From the NCBI GenBank assembly GCA_944326605.1, contig CALVEM010000004.1, positions 1 through 64,000 of the forward strand: a stretch of DNA of 64,000 nt, given 5' to 3'. Under the pieces are notes generated by a model, which searched no databases, was not told the DNA's origin, and saw nothing but the letters and a program-made list of their open reading frames with translations. The stretch's first letter is position 1, and every line of letters begins with the position of its first letter. Source of the DNA: Candidatus Gastranaerophilales bacterium. GTDB lineage: Bacteria > Cyanobacteriota > Vampirovibrionia > Gastranaerophilales > Gastranaerophilaceae. This document shows positions 16,783-25,359 of the stretch, one piece after another. The translations under genes and the position numbers were made by a program.

Positions 16783-17603
16783 TGGAGAAGATTTTGGTAA
16801 CCGGTGCCAATGGTATGCTCGGGCAGGATTTATGCCCGATACTGGAAGATAACGGATATGAAGTTATAGAAACTGATATTAGTAACCTTGATATTACAAA
16901 TGCCGGGCAGGTAAAATCAGTTTTGGAAAACAACAAGCCGGATATTGTTATTCATTGCGCGGCTTACACAAATGTTGATAAGGCGGAAGAAGATTTGCAA
17001 ACAGCAGAGCTGATTAATGTTACGGGAACTGAAAATATCGCGGAAGTATGCGGGAAATCAGGGATTACTATGGTGTATATTTCAACGGATTACGTGTTTG
17101 ACGGAACGAAAAATTCGCCCTACAAACCTGATGACAGAACAAATCCGATAAACAATTACGGTATGACAAAGTATGAGGGTGAAGAGGCAGTCAGAAGTCT
17201 TTGCGAAAAGTATTATATAGCGAGAACATCATGGCTTTACGGGCATCACGGTAAGAATTTTGTTGAAACAATGCTGAATTTAGCTGATAAACCTGAAATT
17301 AAAGTTGTAGATGATCAGATTGGCTGCCCGACATGGACAGTTGAACTTGCAAACGGCATTGTAAAACTTCTGTCAAAACCTTATGGCACATATCACGTCT
17401 GCGGTTCCGGCTCAACAAGCTGGTACGGTTTTGCAAAAGAAATTTTTGTTCAATCCGGTATGAAAGTAAACCTACTGCCATGCACTACATCTGAATTCCC
17501 CCGTCCTGCAAAACGCCCGAAATACAGTGTCATGGGAAATAACGGAATTTGCAGAAACTGGCAGGCTGCACTTAAAGATTATTTGAGTTTAAGAAATAAT
17601 TAA
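16782..17603 (+). CDS. rfbD: dTDP-4-dehydrorhamnose reductase
   Basis: 273 residues; makes the last step of dTDP-L-rhamnose synthesis with NAD(P)H. Seen: TGANGMLGQDL (cofactor-binding), YISTDYVFDG, and NYGMTKYEGE with Tyr-x-x-x-Lys; RTSWLYGHHGKNFVETM is typical of the family. Last gene of the rhamnose operon; it converges on the OmpH-like gene with four bases of overlap. The rhamnose is probably for lipopolysaccharide or surface glycan. Confidence 0.94.
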   Translation: MEKILVTGANGMLGQDLCPILEDNGYEVIETDISNLDITNAGQVKSVLENNKPDIVIHCAAYTNVDKAEEDLQTAELINVTGTENIAEVCGKSGITMVYISTDYVFDGTKNSPYKPDDRTNPINNYGMTKYEGEEAVRSLCEKYYIARTSWLYGHHGKNFVETMLNLADKPEIKVVDDQIGCPTWTVELANGIVKLLSKPYGTYHVCGSGSTSWYGFAKEIFVQSGMKVNLLPCTTSEFPRPAKRPKYSVMGNNGICRNWQAALKDYLSLRNN

Positions 17604-18067
17604 TTTATTATTGTTGCCACTTGATCTGTAATATCATCTCCGCCAAAAAGTACCGTATTTTTCGGCAGAACTATGTTGTAGTTCATAGAACGTGCTTTTT
17701 CAACAACGGCAGTTTTTATTTTGCTGTCTATTGCTTTGATTTTGGTGTTATAAGATGTGTCGAGCGCAAGTTTCTGGTTATTTATTTCGTTTCGATATTT
17801 TTCTTCTAAGGCTGCGATTTTTGAGGGGTCTTTTTCTTTTGAAATTTCTGTTCTTGCTTTGTTGATAGTTGACTGCATATTTTGGATTTGTTTTTCCTGT
17901 TCAATTTTTAAAGTTTTTATTTCGTTTGAATTTGCAACGACCTTTTGTATATCAACAATTGCAACTCTGTATTCAGGGTTTGTGCGGGAAATTGCGATAT
18001 TGTTGATGGAATATCCCGCGGCGAATGCACCTATAACCAGTATGGCTGTCAGTATTTTTTTCTTCAT
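17600..18067 (-). CDS. OmpH/Skp-like periplasmic chaperone
   Basis: 155 residues with a signal peptide or N-terminal anchor (KKKILTAILVIGAFAAGYSI), then YRVAIVDIQKVVANSNEIK, which corresponds to the Skp start (VDIQKV). A long charged coiled coil follows at about 55-115, and the C-terminal AVVEKARSMNYNIVLPKNTVLFGG closes the body domain. Skp-type trimers hold unfolded outer-membrane proteins in the periplasm, so this supports a diderm cell. Confidence 0.85.
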   Translation of the reverse strand: MKKKILTAILVIGAFAAGYSINNIAISRTNPEYRVAIVDIQKVVANSNEIKTLKIEQEKQIQNMQSTINKARTEISKEKDPSKIAALEEKYRNEINNQKLALDTSYNTKIKAIDSKIKTAVVEKARSMNYNIVLPKNTVLFGGDDITDQVATIIN

Positions 18068-18127
18068 AATTATAATCCTTTCTGTTTGTGATATGCCGTA
18101 TATCCGGCAAGCTGATTAACATATATA

Positions 18128-18183
18128 GTCATCCTGAACTTGTTTCAGGATCTATTGAGATGCTGAAATGAATTCAGCATGAC
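18128..18183. repeat. GTCA-CCTGAA palindromic repeat, copy 2
   Basis: Runs from GTCATCCTGAACTTG to TTCAGCATGAC with both hairpins intact. It occupies the gap between the divergent OmpH-like gene and pgk. Confidence 0.8.
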
Positions 18184-18345
18184 AAAATTTTAATAAAAAG
18201 CTCGAATTTATTAATCCGACGATTATACTTAAAAGAATATTATGATTAATAAAATTTTTAATTGGTTACTTGGATTAATTTCATGTTTTTTGTATTATTT
18301 GGGTATAGATATTCCGTTTTCGGAAATAAACAAAGGAGAGAAAAT

Positions 18346-19548
18346 ATGAAAAAATCAATTAACGATTTAGGTGACGTAAAAGGCAAACGCGCTCTTGTCA
18401 GAGTTGACGTTAACGTACCTTTAGACGAAAATCACAACGTAACAGATGACACAAGAATTCAGGCAATTGTTCCGACTATCAGAGCATTGCAGGAAAAAGG
18501 CGCTAAAATTATTCTTATGGCACATTTGGGCAGACCGAAAGGTGAATGGAAAACTGAATTCACACTTGAACCTGTTGCAAAATATATGTCAAAAGTTCTC
18601 GGTGAAGATGTTTTATTCGTTAAATCACCTGTCGGTGAAGGTGCTGATAAGGAATTAGCTGGCTTGAAAGACGGTCAGGTTGCATTATTGGAAAACATTC
18701 GTTTCTATAAGGCTGAAGAAGCAAAAGATGATGACATGACTTTTGCTGAAGAGCTTGCAAAACTTGGCGATTTCTATGTAAACGATGCATTTGGTGCAGC
18801 TCACAGAAAACACACTTCAACTGCTAAAGTTGCTCATATTTTGAAACCGGCTGTTGCAGGTTTGTTGATGGAAAAAGAAATCAGATGCCTGTCTCAAGCT
18901 CTTGATAATCCAACAAGACCATTTACAGCAGTTGTCGGCGGTGCTAAAGTTTCTTCAAAAATCGGCGTTCTGGAAAACTTAATAGATAAAGTTGATAACT
19001 TAATTATCGGCGGCGGCATGGCTTATACATTCGTAAAAGCTAACGGCGGTAAAATCGGTAATTCAATCTGCGAAGATGACCAGATGGAAGTTGCAAAAGC
19101 TATTGAAAAGAAGGCTGCTGATAAAGGTGTTAAAATTGTTATGGCAACAGATGTACTTGCTGCTGATGATTTTTCAGGCAACGGTACAAACAAAGTTGTT
19201 TCTATTAACGAAATTCCTGACGGATTTGAAGGTGTAGACGCAGGTCCTGAAAGCCAGAAAGCATTTGCGGAAGTAATCAAAAATTCTAAAACAATTTTGA
19301 TGAATGGTCCTGTCGGTGCATTTGAAAATCCGAAATTTGCAGAAGGTACAAAAGCTGTATTACAGGCAATTGTTGATGCAACAAAAAACGGTGCTGTATC
19401 AGTAATCGGCGGCGGAGATTCAGTATCAGCTGCTAAAAAATACTTTAAAGCAGAAGATTTCACACATGTATCAACAGGCGGCGGTGCTTCTCTTGAATTT
19501 ATTGAAGGAAAAGTATTACCGGGTGTTGCTGCACTTGATGATAAGTAA
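18346..19548 (+). CDS. pgk: Phosphoglycerate kinase
   Basis: 400 residues from ATG 18346, which has AAGGAGAG ahead; the upstream TTG/ATG frame adds a sequence not found in the family. Transfers phosphate from 1,3-bisphosphoglycerate to ADP in glycolysis, in the cytosol. Seen: RVDVNVPLDENHNVTDDTRI (N-terminal signature), MAHLGRPKG, FYVNDAFGAAHRKHTS, VVGGAKVSSKIGVLENL, and the nucleotide-binding GGGDSVSAAKK followed by STGGGASLEFIEGK. Single gene; a composite terminator follows. Confidence 0.97.
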   Translation: MKKSINDLGDVKGKRALVRVDVNVPLDENHNVTDDTRIQAIVPTIRALQEKGAKIILMAHLGRPKGEWKTEFTLEPVAKYMSKVLGEDVLFVKSPVGEGADKELAGLKDGQVALLENIRFYKAEEAKDDDMTFAEELAKLGDFYVNDAFGAAHRKHTSTAKVAHILKPAVAGLLMEKEIRCLSQALDNPTRPFTAVVGGAKVSSKIGVLENLIDKVDNLIIGGGMAYTFVKANGGKIGNSICEDDQMEVAKAIEKKAADKGVKIVMATDVLAADDFSGNGTNKVVSINEIPDGFEGVDAGPESQKAFAEVIKNSKTILMNGPVGAFENPKFAEGTKAVLQAIVDATKNGAVSVIGGGDSVSAAKKYFKAEDFTHVSTGGGASLEFIEGKVLPGVAALDDK

Positions 19549-19569
19549 ATTCTAAATTAATATTTTTAA

Positions 19570-19667
19570 AACCGTAATTTTGTACAATATAGTCATTCTG
19601 AACCAAGTTCGGAATCTATTTGAGAAGCTGAAATAAATACAGCACGACAAAATTACGGTTTTTTTTT
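19570..19667 (+). terminator. Rho-independent terminator split by a palindromic repeat
   Basis: The arms AACCGTAATTTTGT (19570-19583) and ACAAAATTACGGTT (19647-19660) are perfectly complementary over 14 bp and are followed by seven T. The loop is a complete, slightly degenerate GTCA-CCTGAA repeat (19592-19648). It ends the pgk transcript. Confidence 0.75.
19592..19648. repeat. GTCA-CCTGAA palindromic repeat, copy 3, inside a terminator loop
   Basis: GTCATTCTGAACCAAGTTCGG and GCTGAAATAAATACAGC, diverged from the other copies by several bases but keeping the order and spacing. Its last bases overlap the right arm of the terminator stem. Confidence 0.75.
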
Positions 19668-19709
19668 GTACTTTTTGTGCTAATATTAAAGAAAAATGAG
19701 AGGATTTTT

Positions 19710-20639
19710 ATGAAAAATATTCTGGTAACAGGCGGAGCAGGTTTTATAGGGTCACATTTGTGCGACAAACTTCTTGACGGGGGCAATCATGTTATCTGTC
19801 TTGACAACTTTTTTACAGGATCAAGAAAAAATGTTGAACACTTAATGGATAACAGAGAATTTGAACTAATCAGGCATGATATTATTGAGCCTATTATTCT
19901 GGAAGTTGATCAGATTTATAACCTTGCTTGTCCTGCAAGCCCTATTCATTACCAGTATAATGCGATAAAAACCATAAAAACAAATGTCTTAGGTGTTACT
20001 AATATGCTTGATCTTGCTGATGAAACACATTCAAGGATTTTGCAGGCGTCAACAAGCGAGGTCTACGGAGATCCGGCTGTTCATCCGCAAAAAGAAGATT
20101 ACTGGGGAAATGTAAATCCGATAGGACTGAGAAGCTGTTACGATGAAGGCAAACGTGTTGCAGAAGCCTTAATGATGGATTACCACAGACAGCATAATGT
20201 CGATATTAGAATTATCAGAATTTTTAACACATACGGCCCGCGTATGGCGCAAAATGACGGGCGCGTGGTGTCGAATTTTATCATTCAGGCTTTGAAAAAT
20301 GAAGATATAACAATTTACGGCGACGGTTCACAAACACGTTCATTTTGTTATGTTGACGACCTGGTGCGCGGTATGATTACCTTGATGAATACGGAAAACT
20401 TTATGGGGCCTGTCAATGTTGGAAACGACGGAGAATATACGATTTTAGAGCTTGCAAAAATGATTATTGAACTTTCAAATTCCAATTCTAAAATTGTCTT
20501 TAAGCCTCTGCCTTCTGACGACCCGACCCAGCGCCGCCCTGATTTAACTCTTGCAAAAGAAAAATTGGGCTATGAGCCGGCAGTTCATGTTCGTGACGGG
20601 CTGCTGAAAACTATTGAATATTTCAGAAACGTCTTGTAA
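19710..20639 (+). CDS. UDP-glucuronate decarboxylase-type NAD-dependent epimerase/dehydratase
   Basis: 309 residues from ATG 19710 (AGAGGA upstream). [11 protein letters not shown] is the NAD-binding motif. [42 protein letters not shown] with Tyr-x-x-x-Lys, and [16 protein letters not shown] are very close to UDP-xylose synthases, which decarboxylate UDP-glucuronate to UDP-xylose. It would feed xylose or a derivative into surface glycans. A UDP-4-keto-sugar epimerase remains an alternative. It stands alone between pgk and the SPFH gene. Confidence 0.85.
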   Translation: MKNILVTGGAGFIGSHLCDKLLDGGNHVICLDNFFTGSRKNVEHLMDNREFELIRHDIIEPIILEVDQIYNLACPASPIHYQYNAIKTIKTNVLGVTNMLDLADETHSRILQASTSEVYGDPAVHPQKEDYWGNVNPIGLRSCYDEGKRVAEALMMDYHRQHNVDIRIIRIFNTYGPRMAQNDGRVVSNFIIQALKNEDITIYGDGSQTRSFCYVDDLVRGMITLMNTENFMGPVNVGNDGEYTILELAKMIIELSNSNSKIVFKPLPSDDPTQRRPDLTLAKEKLGYEPAVHVRDGLLKTIEYFRNVL

Positions 20640-20666
20640 TTCTTTATCTTTGATTTATACCGTCTT

Positions 20667-21491
20667 TTATTTTTTATTCAAGTTGATAAACGGTATTGAG
20701 TTGCCCATCATATATTCCGGGAGTTTACCATCCCATTTTTGTACAGCTTCGTATTCTACAAGCGCTTTGTTTTGTGAAAGTGCGTGTGCTCTGATAGACA
20801 TTGATTTGGCTTCTGCTTCGGCAGAAATTAATTGTTGCTTGGCTTCTTCCTGAATTTGAACGGTTTTGTTTTTAGCCCTTAAAGCTTCTTGTTCTGCAGT
20901 AACTTTACTTTCGATAGCTTTTTCAAAGACACCGGAGTATGCTATTGCAGTCATCTGAAAATCGGTTACGTTAATATATTTTGGAGTAAGGTGATTTTGG
21001 AGTTTAATCAGGATTTCCTGAGTTGCTTTTTCTCTGTTTGCAACCAAATCTTGAGCGTTCCATTTTCCTATAACATCTTTTATTGTTCCTTCCACAACCG
21101 GAGTAACAATCGTATCAAGATAATTCATTCCCACTTCTCTATACATTTTGTGAGCATTTTCGGGTTGCAGGTTGTAGTTAAGAACGTAAGTTATTTTTGC
21201 CTGTTGAATATCTTTTGTATAAACGGAAGTTTCAATATAATTTTTCTGAGTTTTTACGTCCATATTTTTAATTGAAGAAATAAATGGGGTTACAAAGTGA
21301 ATGCCTTCTATATAGCTTGTCGGTGATACTTTACCAAGTGTAACTTTTACTCCTCGTTCTCCAACTCCTACAATTGCGATCGGATTAAAAAATGCAATAA
21401 AAACTATTAACAGAGTTATAATAATAACCGGAGCAATAAATTTGTTTTCTTCTGAAAATTTGGTAAAATCCACTTCTTTTTTATTTGCCAT
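20667..21491 (-). CDS. SPFH/prohibitin-family membrane protein
   Basis: 274 residues. One transmembrane helix at about 17-37 (FIAPVIIITLLIVFIAFF) is followed by the SPFH domain (VGVGERGVKVTLGKVSPTSYIEGIHFVTPF) and a coiled coil rich in Ala-Glu-Lys (KVTAEQEALRAKNKTVQIQ..., SAEAEAKSMSIRA). Prohibitin-like proteins form ring scaffolds in the membrane and often modulate FtsH-type proteases. It lies eight bases after a 63-residue membrane protein gene, probably one operon. Confidence 0.88.
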   Translation of the reverse strand: MANKKEVDFTKFSEENKFIAPVIIITLLIVFIAFFNPIAIVGVGERGVKVTLGKVSPTSYIEGIHFVTPFISSIKNMDVKTQKNYIETSVYTKDIQQAKITYVLNYNLQPENAHKMYREVGMNYLDTIVTPVVEGTIKDVIGKWNAQDLVANREKATQEILIKLQNHLTPKYINVTDFQMTAIAYSGVFEKAIESKVTAEQEALRAKNKTVQIQEEAKQQLISAEAEAKSMSIRAHALSQNKALVEYEAVQKWDGKLPEYMMGNSIPFINLNKK

Positions 21492-21499
21492 ATTTCCTC

Positions 21500-21691
21500 C
21501 TATTCAATTCCCGCAAGCGAAAGTGCTGCGTAAAGTATTATAATAACAAGTGCAAAAATGCCGTAACAATTTGCAATCAGTTTCCCATGAGTTTTGTAAA
21601 GATTTTTTTTCATAATCAAACTCAAAAGCATTATTATCAAATTTGTAAAAATTACAAATGCAAGAAGCAAAAATAAAATTCTTAAAGGCAT
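21500..21691 (-). CDS. Small two-helix membrane protein
   Basis: 63 residues with two hydrophobic helices (LRILFLLLAFVIFTNLIIML and IFALVIIILYAALSLAG) joined by a basic loop (MKKNLYKTHGK). GGAG precedes the ATG at a good distance. It sits directly upstream of the SPFH gene, so it may be a partner of that complex. No family recognised. Confidence 0.65.
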   Translation of the reverse strand: MPLRILFLLLAFVIFTNLIIMLLSLIMKKNLYKTHGKLIANCYGIFALVIIILYAALSLAGIE

Positions 21692-21814
21692 AAAATTCTC
21701 CTATTTTCGTTAATTTTAGAATATATTTGATTATTAAAAATCATCTTTATGCTTGAGTTTTTAAAATCAAATTTTTATATTAAAATAATATTGGAAAAGA
21801 AAGGAGAGTTTATT

Positions 21815-23023
21815 ATGTGGGAAAAGGATATTAACATTAACGAAGTTAAAGAAATTCGCACAAGAACAACGGTTTATTTCGGTGTCGGTGCTATTAAAAA
21901 AATTGACGATATCGCCAAAGTTTTGAAAGACAAAGGCATTGATAAAGTTATTGTAATGTCAGGCAGAAATGCATATAAAGCAACCGGTGCATGGGATTAT
22001 GTTGAAAAAGCCTTGAAAGATAACGGAATAGGCTATGTAAATTATGCAGAAGTAACGCCAAACCCGAATACGCATCATGTTAATGATGCTGCAAAACTTG
22101 CAAAAGATTTCGGTGCAAAAGCAGTTATTGCAATCGGCGGCGGGTCTCCGACAGATGCCGGAAAATCAGTTGCTATTCTTCTGGAATACCCTGAAAAAAC
22201 TGCTGAAGAATTGTATGATTTTGAATTTACACCTGAAAAGGCAGCCCCGATTGTGTCTATTAATTTAACACATGGAACAGGCACCGAAACAAACAGGTTT
22301 GCTGTAGTAACAAATCTTGAAAAGAATTTCAAACCTGCAATTGCTTATGATTGTATTTATCCTGTGTTTGCAATTGATGATCCGCAGTTGATGACAAAAT
22401 TGTCTCCAAAACAGACAAGATATGTTTCAATTGACGCTGTAAATCACGTAATTGAAGCTGCAACATCAAAAGTCGCTTCACCTTATTCAATTTCGCTTGC
22501 AAAACAGGTAATTGAGCTTGTCGCAAAATATCTGCCGAAAGCTATTGCAAATCCTGACGATTTAGAAGCCCGTTATTATCTTGCTTATGCAGCAATGATG
22601 GGCGGTGTAAGCTTTGATAACGGTTTGCTGCACTACACACATGCGCTTGAACATCCTTTAAGTGCTGTAAAACCTGAGCTTGCACATGGTCTGGGACTTG
22701 CAATTTTGCTGCCTGCTGTTATCAAAACGATTTACAAAGACAGACCGAATGTCCTTGCGGAAATTCTGGCTCCGATTGCTCCGGGCTTGACAGGTAATCC
22801 GTCAGAAGCTGATAAGGCTGCAAAAGAAGTTCAGGATTGGTTATTCTCTGTTGATGTAAAAGAAAAATTAACAGATGAAGGTTTCACTGAGGCGGATGTT
22901 GAAAAACTGACCGATCTTGTGTATTCAACTCCATCGCTCGGCGGTTTGATTGATATTGCACCGTCAGGTAACGGCAGAGATGTTGTTGAAAACATTTACA
23001 GAAATTCTGTTAAACCGTTGTAA
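21815..23023 (+). CDS. Iron-containing alcohol dehydrogenase
   Basis: 402 residues from ATG 21815, which has AAGGAGAG ahead; the longer frame adds only AT-rich leader. The NAD-binding loop AIGGGSPTDAGKSVA and the metal-binding stretches (SIDAVNHVIEAATSKVASP, LLHYTHALEHPLSA, ELAHGLGLAILLP) are those of group III alcohol dehydrogenases. It probably reduces acetaldehyde to ethanol, or acts on another alcohol, in fermentation. A strong terminator follows. Confidence 0.92.
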   Translation: MWEKDININEVKEIRTRTTVYFGVGAIKKIDDIAKVLKDKGIDKVIVMSGRNAYKATGAWDYVEKALKDNGIGYVNYAEVTPNPNTHHVNDAAKLAKDFGAKAVIAIGGGSPTDAGKSVAILLEYPEKTAEELYDFEFTPEKAAPIVSINLTHGTGTETNRFAVVTNLEKNFKPAIAYDCIYPVFAIDDPQLMTKLSPKQTRYVSIDAVNHVIEAATSKVASPYSISLAKQVIELVAKYLPKAIANPDDLEARYYLAYAAMMGGVSFDNGLLHYTHALEHPLSAVKPELAHGLGLAILLPAVIKTIYKDRPNVLAEILAPIAPGLTGNPSEADKAAKEVQDWLFSVDVKEKLTDEGFTEADVEKLTDLVYSTPSLGGLIDIAPSGNGRDVVENIYRNSVKPL

Positions 23024-23043
23024 GATGTTTTGAGAATTAAATT

Positions 23044-23076
23044 AAAGAAGCCTCTGTATTTAGCAGAGGCTTCTTT
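23044..23076. terminator. Bidirectional rho-independent terminator
   Basis: AAAGAAGCCTCTG and CAGAGGCTTCTTT form a 13-bp stem with a 7-base loop. Located between the convergent alcohol dehydrogenase and 97-residue genes; A and T tracts on each side let it serve both. Confidence 0.85.
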
Positions 23077-23080
23077 GTTA

Positions 23081-23374
23081 TTATTTTTTTGATTGAGTTT
23101 TTATATAAGTATAAGTTCCTGCACCGACAGCAATTACTCCGTTTGCTATAATTGATGTTGTCAGCGGTTTTGTTTTGAGAAATTTTCCCGCAAAAGTTAC
23201 AACTCTATCAAGTACCACACCGAAGCCAAACCATGCAGCGGTCGTTTTTAAACCGGCATTTACAGGATTGATTTTTACTGCAGGTTTAGATTTCAGACCT
23301 TCCATAGAACTGGGATCTTTTTTTGTATTGTATGTATTCGGGGTATTTGCTTTGAATGTTATTAGGGAAATCAT
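23081..23374 (-). CDS. Small hypothetical membrane-associated protein
   Basis: 97 residues from ATG 23374 (AGAAAG upstream). The N-terminus MISLITFKANTPNTYNTKKD is polar. Two moderately hydrophobic segments follow (AGLKTTAAWFGFGVVLDRVV and TSIIANGVIAVGAGTYTYI). No known family; a hairpin of the outer or inner membrane is possible. Confidence 0.5.
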   Translation of the reverse strand: MISLITFKANTPNTYNTKKDPSSMEGLKSKPAVKINPVNAGLKTTAAWFGFGVVLDRVVTFAGKFLKTKPLTTSIIANGVIAVGAGTYTYIKTQSKK

Positions 23375-23449
23375 TTTTTTTCTTTCTAAAAAATTTTTCT
23401 GCATTTTTTATTATACTATAAGAAAAAATTTTGTTTTATAATAATTTCA

Positions 23450-25267
23450 ATGAAAAAAGTAGAACTTTTAGCGCCTGCAAAGGATAAAAAGACAGCAATT
23501 GCAGCTATAAATTCAGGATGTGATGCCCTTTATATCGGAGCATCAAACTTTGGCGCACGCAAAAAAGTCCCGAATTCTCTTGAAGATATCAAAGAAATTG
23601 TTGATTATGCACACAGGTTTTATGTAAAAGTTCACGTAACCGTAAACACTATTTTAACGGATAATGAACTTGTTGAGGCGCGGGAATTAATTCAAAAACT
23701 TTACGATATTGGTGTTGATGCCATAATTGTTCAGGATATGGGAATTTTTAAGCTTGCAATAGACGGAAAACTCCCGCCGATTGTTCTTCATGCAAGTACC
23801 CAGTGCGATAATAGAACATTAGAGAAAGTGAAATTTTTTAAAGAACTTGGTGTTTCAAGGGTAATTCTTGCAAGAGAATTGTCTGTTGAACAAATTAAAA
23901 ATATTTGTAGTCCTCTCCTGGGAGAGGATGTCCGAAGGACAGGAGAGGGTGCTATTGAGATTGAAACATTTATACATGGCGCGTTATGTGTTTCATACAG
24001 CGGCCAGTGCTATTTGAGTTATTATATCGGCGGGCGTTCTGCAAACAGAGGAGAATGCGCGCAGGCTTGCCGTAAAAAATATTCACTTGTTGACGATAAA
24101 GGAAACATAATTGCAAAAGACAAATATCTTTTGAGTATGAAAGACTTTAACGCATCGTCACATTTAAAAGAATTAATTGATGCAGGTGTTAAATCTTTCA
24201 AAATTGAAGGAAGGCTTAAAGATGAAAATTATGTGAAAAATGTTGTTGCATATTATAGATGCGAAATTGATAAATTTGCACAAAAAACATCTTCTGGCAA
24301 AATCTTTTTGGACTTTGAACCAGATGTAAAAAAGAGTTTTAACAGAGGTTTTACAGACTACTTTTTAGACGGTCGTAAAAGATGTTTTAATTTTGACACT
24401 CCAAAATCCATAGGTGAAAAGTTAGGCAAAATTACGAAAGCCGGCAGGGACTATTTTGAAATTGGATGGCAGGAAGGCAAGAAGGCAGGAGGGCAAGCTT
24501 GTAGCAGAATAAATCCTCAGGATGGATTGTATTTCAACGGACAGGGTTGTCTTGTAAATAAGGCAGAAGGAAATAGGATTTACCCGAATAAAATGGATGG
24601 TATTGTGCTCGGGGTAGAAGTTTTCAGAAATTATGACACTAAATTTGAAAAACAACTTGAAAATTCCGGAACAAAACGTCGTATTGGGGTTAAATTTATT
24701 TATTTTGACGGGATTTTGAAAGCCGTTGACGAGGATAAAAACTCTGTAAATATTGAGTTACAGGCAGGTGAACCACCTAAAAATCCCGAAAAAATGAAAG
24801 AAACTTTTATAAATCAGCTTAAAAAAACAGGCGAAAGCGATTTTTATGCAGAAGATATTGAAATTGACGATTATGTGCCTTTTATGCCTGTTTCAAAAAT
24901 TAACGAACTTCGACGTAATATTCTTGATATGTTAATGGCTGAACGTTTAAAAAATTACAAACGTGAAATTCAAAAACCTTTAAAATATACAAAATTTCCT
25001 CAGCACAAACTTGATTACAGAGCAAATATCCACAACGGGCAAGCAAAATCTTTTTATGAAAACTGCGGGTGTACTGTTTGCGAGATGTCTGCCGAGAGCG
25101 GTTCTTTTCCAAAAGAGCTGATGCGCACAAAACACTGTCTGAAATTTGCGTTTAACATGTGTAAATCTCCTAAAAAACTTTATCTTATTGATGAGAGAGG
25201 ACAGAAATATCCTTTGAAGTTTGACTGCAAAAACTGTGAAATGGTAATTTTAAATTCTTGCAGTTAA
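23450..25267 (+). CDS. Peptidase U32 family protein (RNA hydroxylation type) with two repeat insertions
   Basis: 605 residues. The N-terminal barrel starts KKVELLAPAKDKKTAIAAIN and the U32 signature is complete at about 170-200: EIETFIHGALCVSYSGQC, then GECAQACRKKY. Characterised relatives (TrhP, RlhA) hydroxylate tRNA or rRNA with prephenate as oxygen source and bind iron-sulfur; protease activity is less certain. Two peptide insertions are encoded by dispersed repeats: residues about 154-168 (CCTCTCC hairpin element) and about 339-352 (GGCAGGA repeat, GWQEGKKAGGQACS). Both keep the frame. A Cys-rich C-terminus (ENCGCTVCEMS, DCKNCEM) could bind metal. Confidence 0.9.
   Translation: MKKVELLAPAKDKKTAIAAINSGCDALYIGASNFGARKKVPNSLEDIKEIVDYAHRFYVKVHVTVNTILTDNELVEARELIQKLYDIGVDAIIVQDMGIFKLAIDGKLPPIVLHASTQCDNRTLEKVKFFKELGVSRVILARELSVEQIKNICSPLLGEDVRRTGEGAIEIETFIHGALCVSYSGQCYLSYYIGGRSANRGECAQACRKKYSLVDDKGNIIAKDKYLLSMKDFNASSHLKELIDAGVKSFKIEGRLKDENYVKNVVAYYRCEIDKFAQKTSSGKIFLDFEPDVKKSFNRGFTDYFLDGRKRCFNFDTPKSIGEKLGKITKAGRDYFEIGWQEGKKAGGQACSRINPQDGLYFNGQGCLVNKAEGNRIYPNKMDGIVLGVEVFRNYDTKFEKQLENSGTKRRIGVKFIYFDGILKAVDEDKNSVNIELQAGEPPKNPEKMKETFINQLKKTGESDFYAEDIEIDDYVPFMPVSKINELRRNILDMLMAERLKNYKREIQKPLKYTKFPQHKLDYRANIHNGQAKSFYENCGCTVCEMSAESGSFPKELMRTKHCLKFAFNMCKSPKKLYLIDERGQKYPLKFDCKNCEMVILNSCS
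23909..23953 (+). repeat. CCTCTCC-hairpin repeat inserted in the U32 gene
   Basis: CCTCTCC-TG-GGAGAGG (23912-23927) is followed by GTCC-GAA-GGAC (23930-23940) and AGGAGAGGGT. A diverged relative is at 51865-51897. The insertion interrupts the usual junction between the helix ELSVEQIKNI and the strand IEIETFIHG. Confidence 0.75.
24465..24506 (+). repeat. GGCAGGA repeat inserted in the U32 gene
   Basis: Reads GATGGCAGGAAGGCAAGAAG then GCAGGAGGGCAAGCTTGTAG; same family as the copies at 397, 604, 15334, 15749 and 35309. It is translated in frame as a Gly/Lys-rich linker. Confidence 0.75.
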
Positions 25268-25290
25268 CCTCCTGATTTTTGTTTATCAAT

Positions 25291-25347
25291 GTCATCCCGA
25301 ACTTGTTTCGGGATCTAATAGAGATGCTGAAATAAATTCAGCATGAC
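25291..25347. repeat. GTCA-CCTGAA palindromic repeat, copy 4
   Basis: Complete element with compensated arms (CCCGAAC...GTTTCGGG instead of CCTGAA...TTCAGG), which shows that the stem rather than the exact sequence is kept. Lies between the convergent U32 and hydrolase genes, where it may help terminate both transcripts. Confidence 0.8.
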
Positions 25348-25359
25348 AAAATCAGAAGG

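Noticed and set aside
18262-18345. N-terminal extension of phosphoglycerate kinase
   Set aside because: The extension has no family similarity, and AAGGAGAG stands just before the ATG at 18346.
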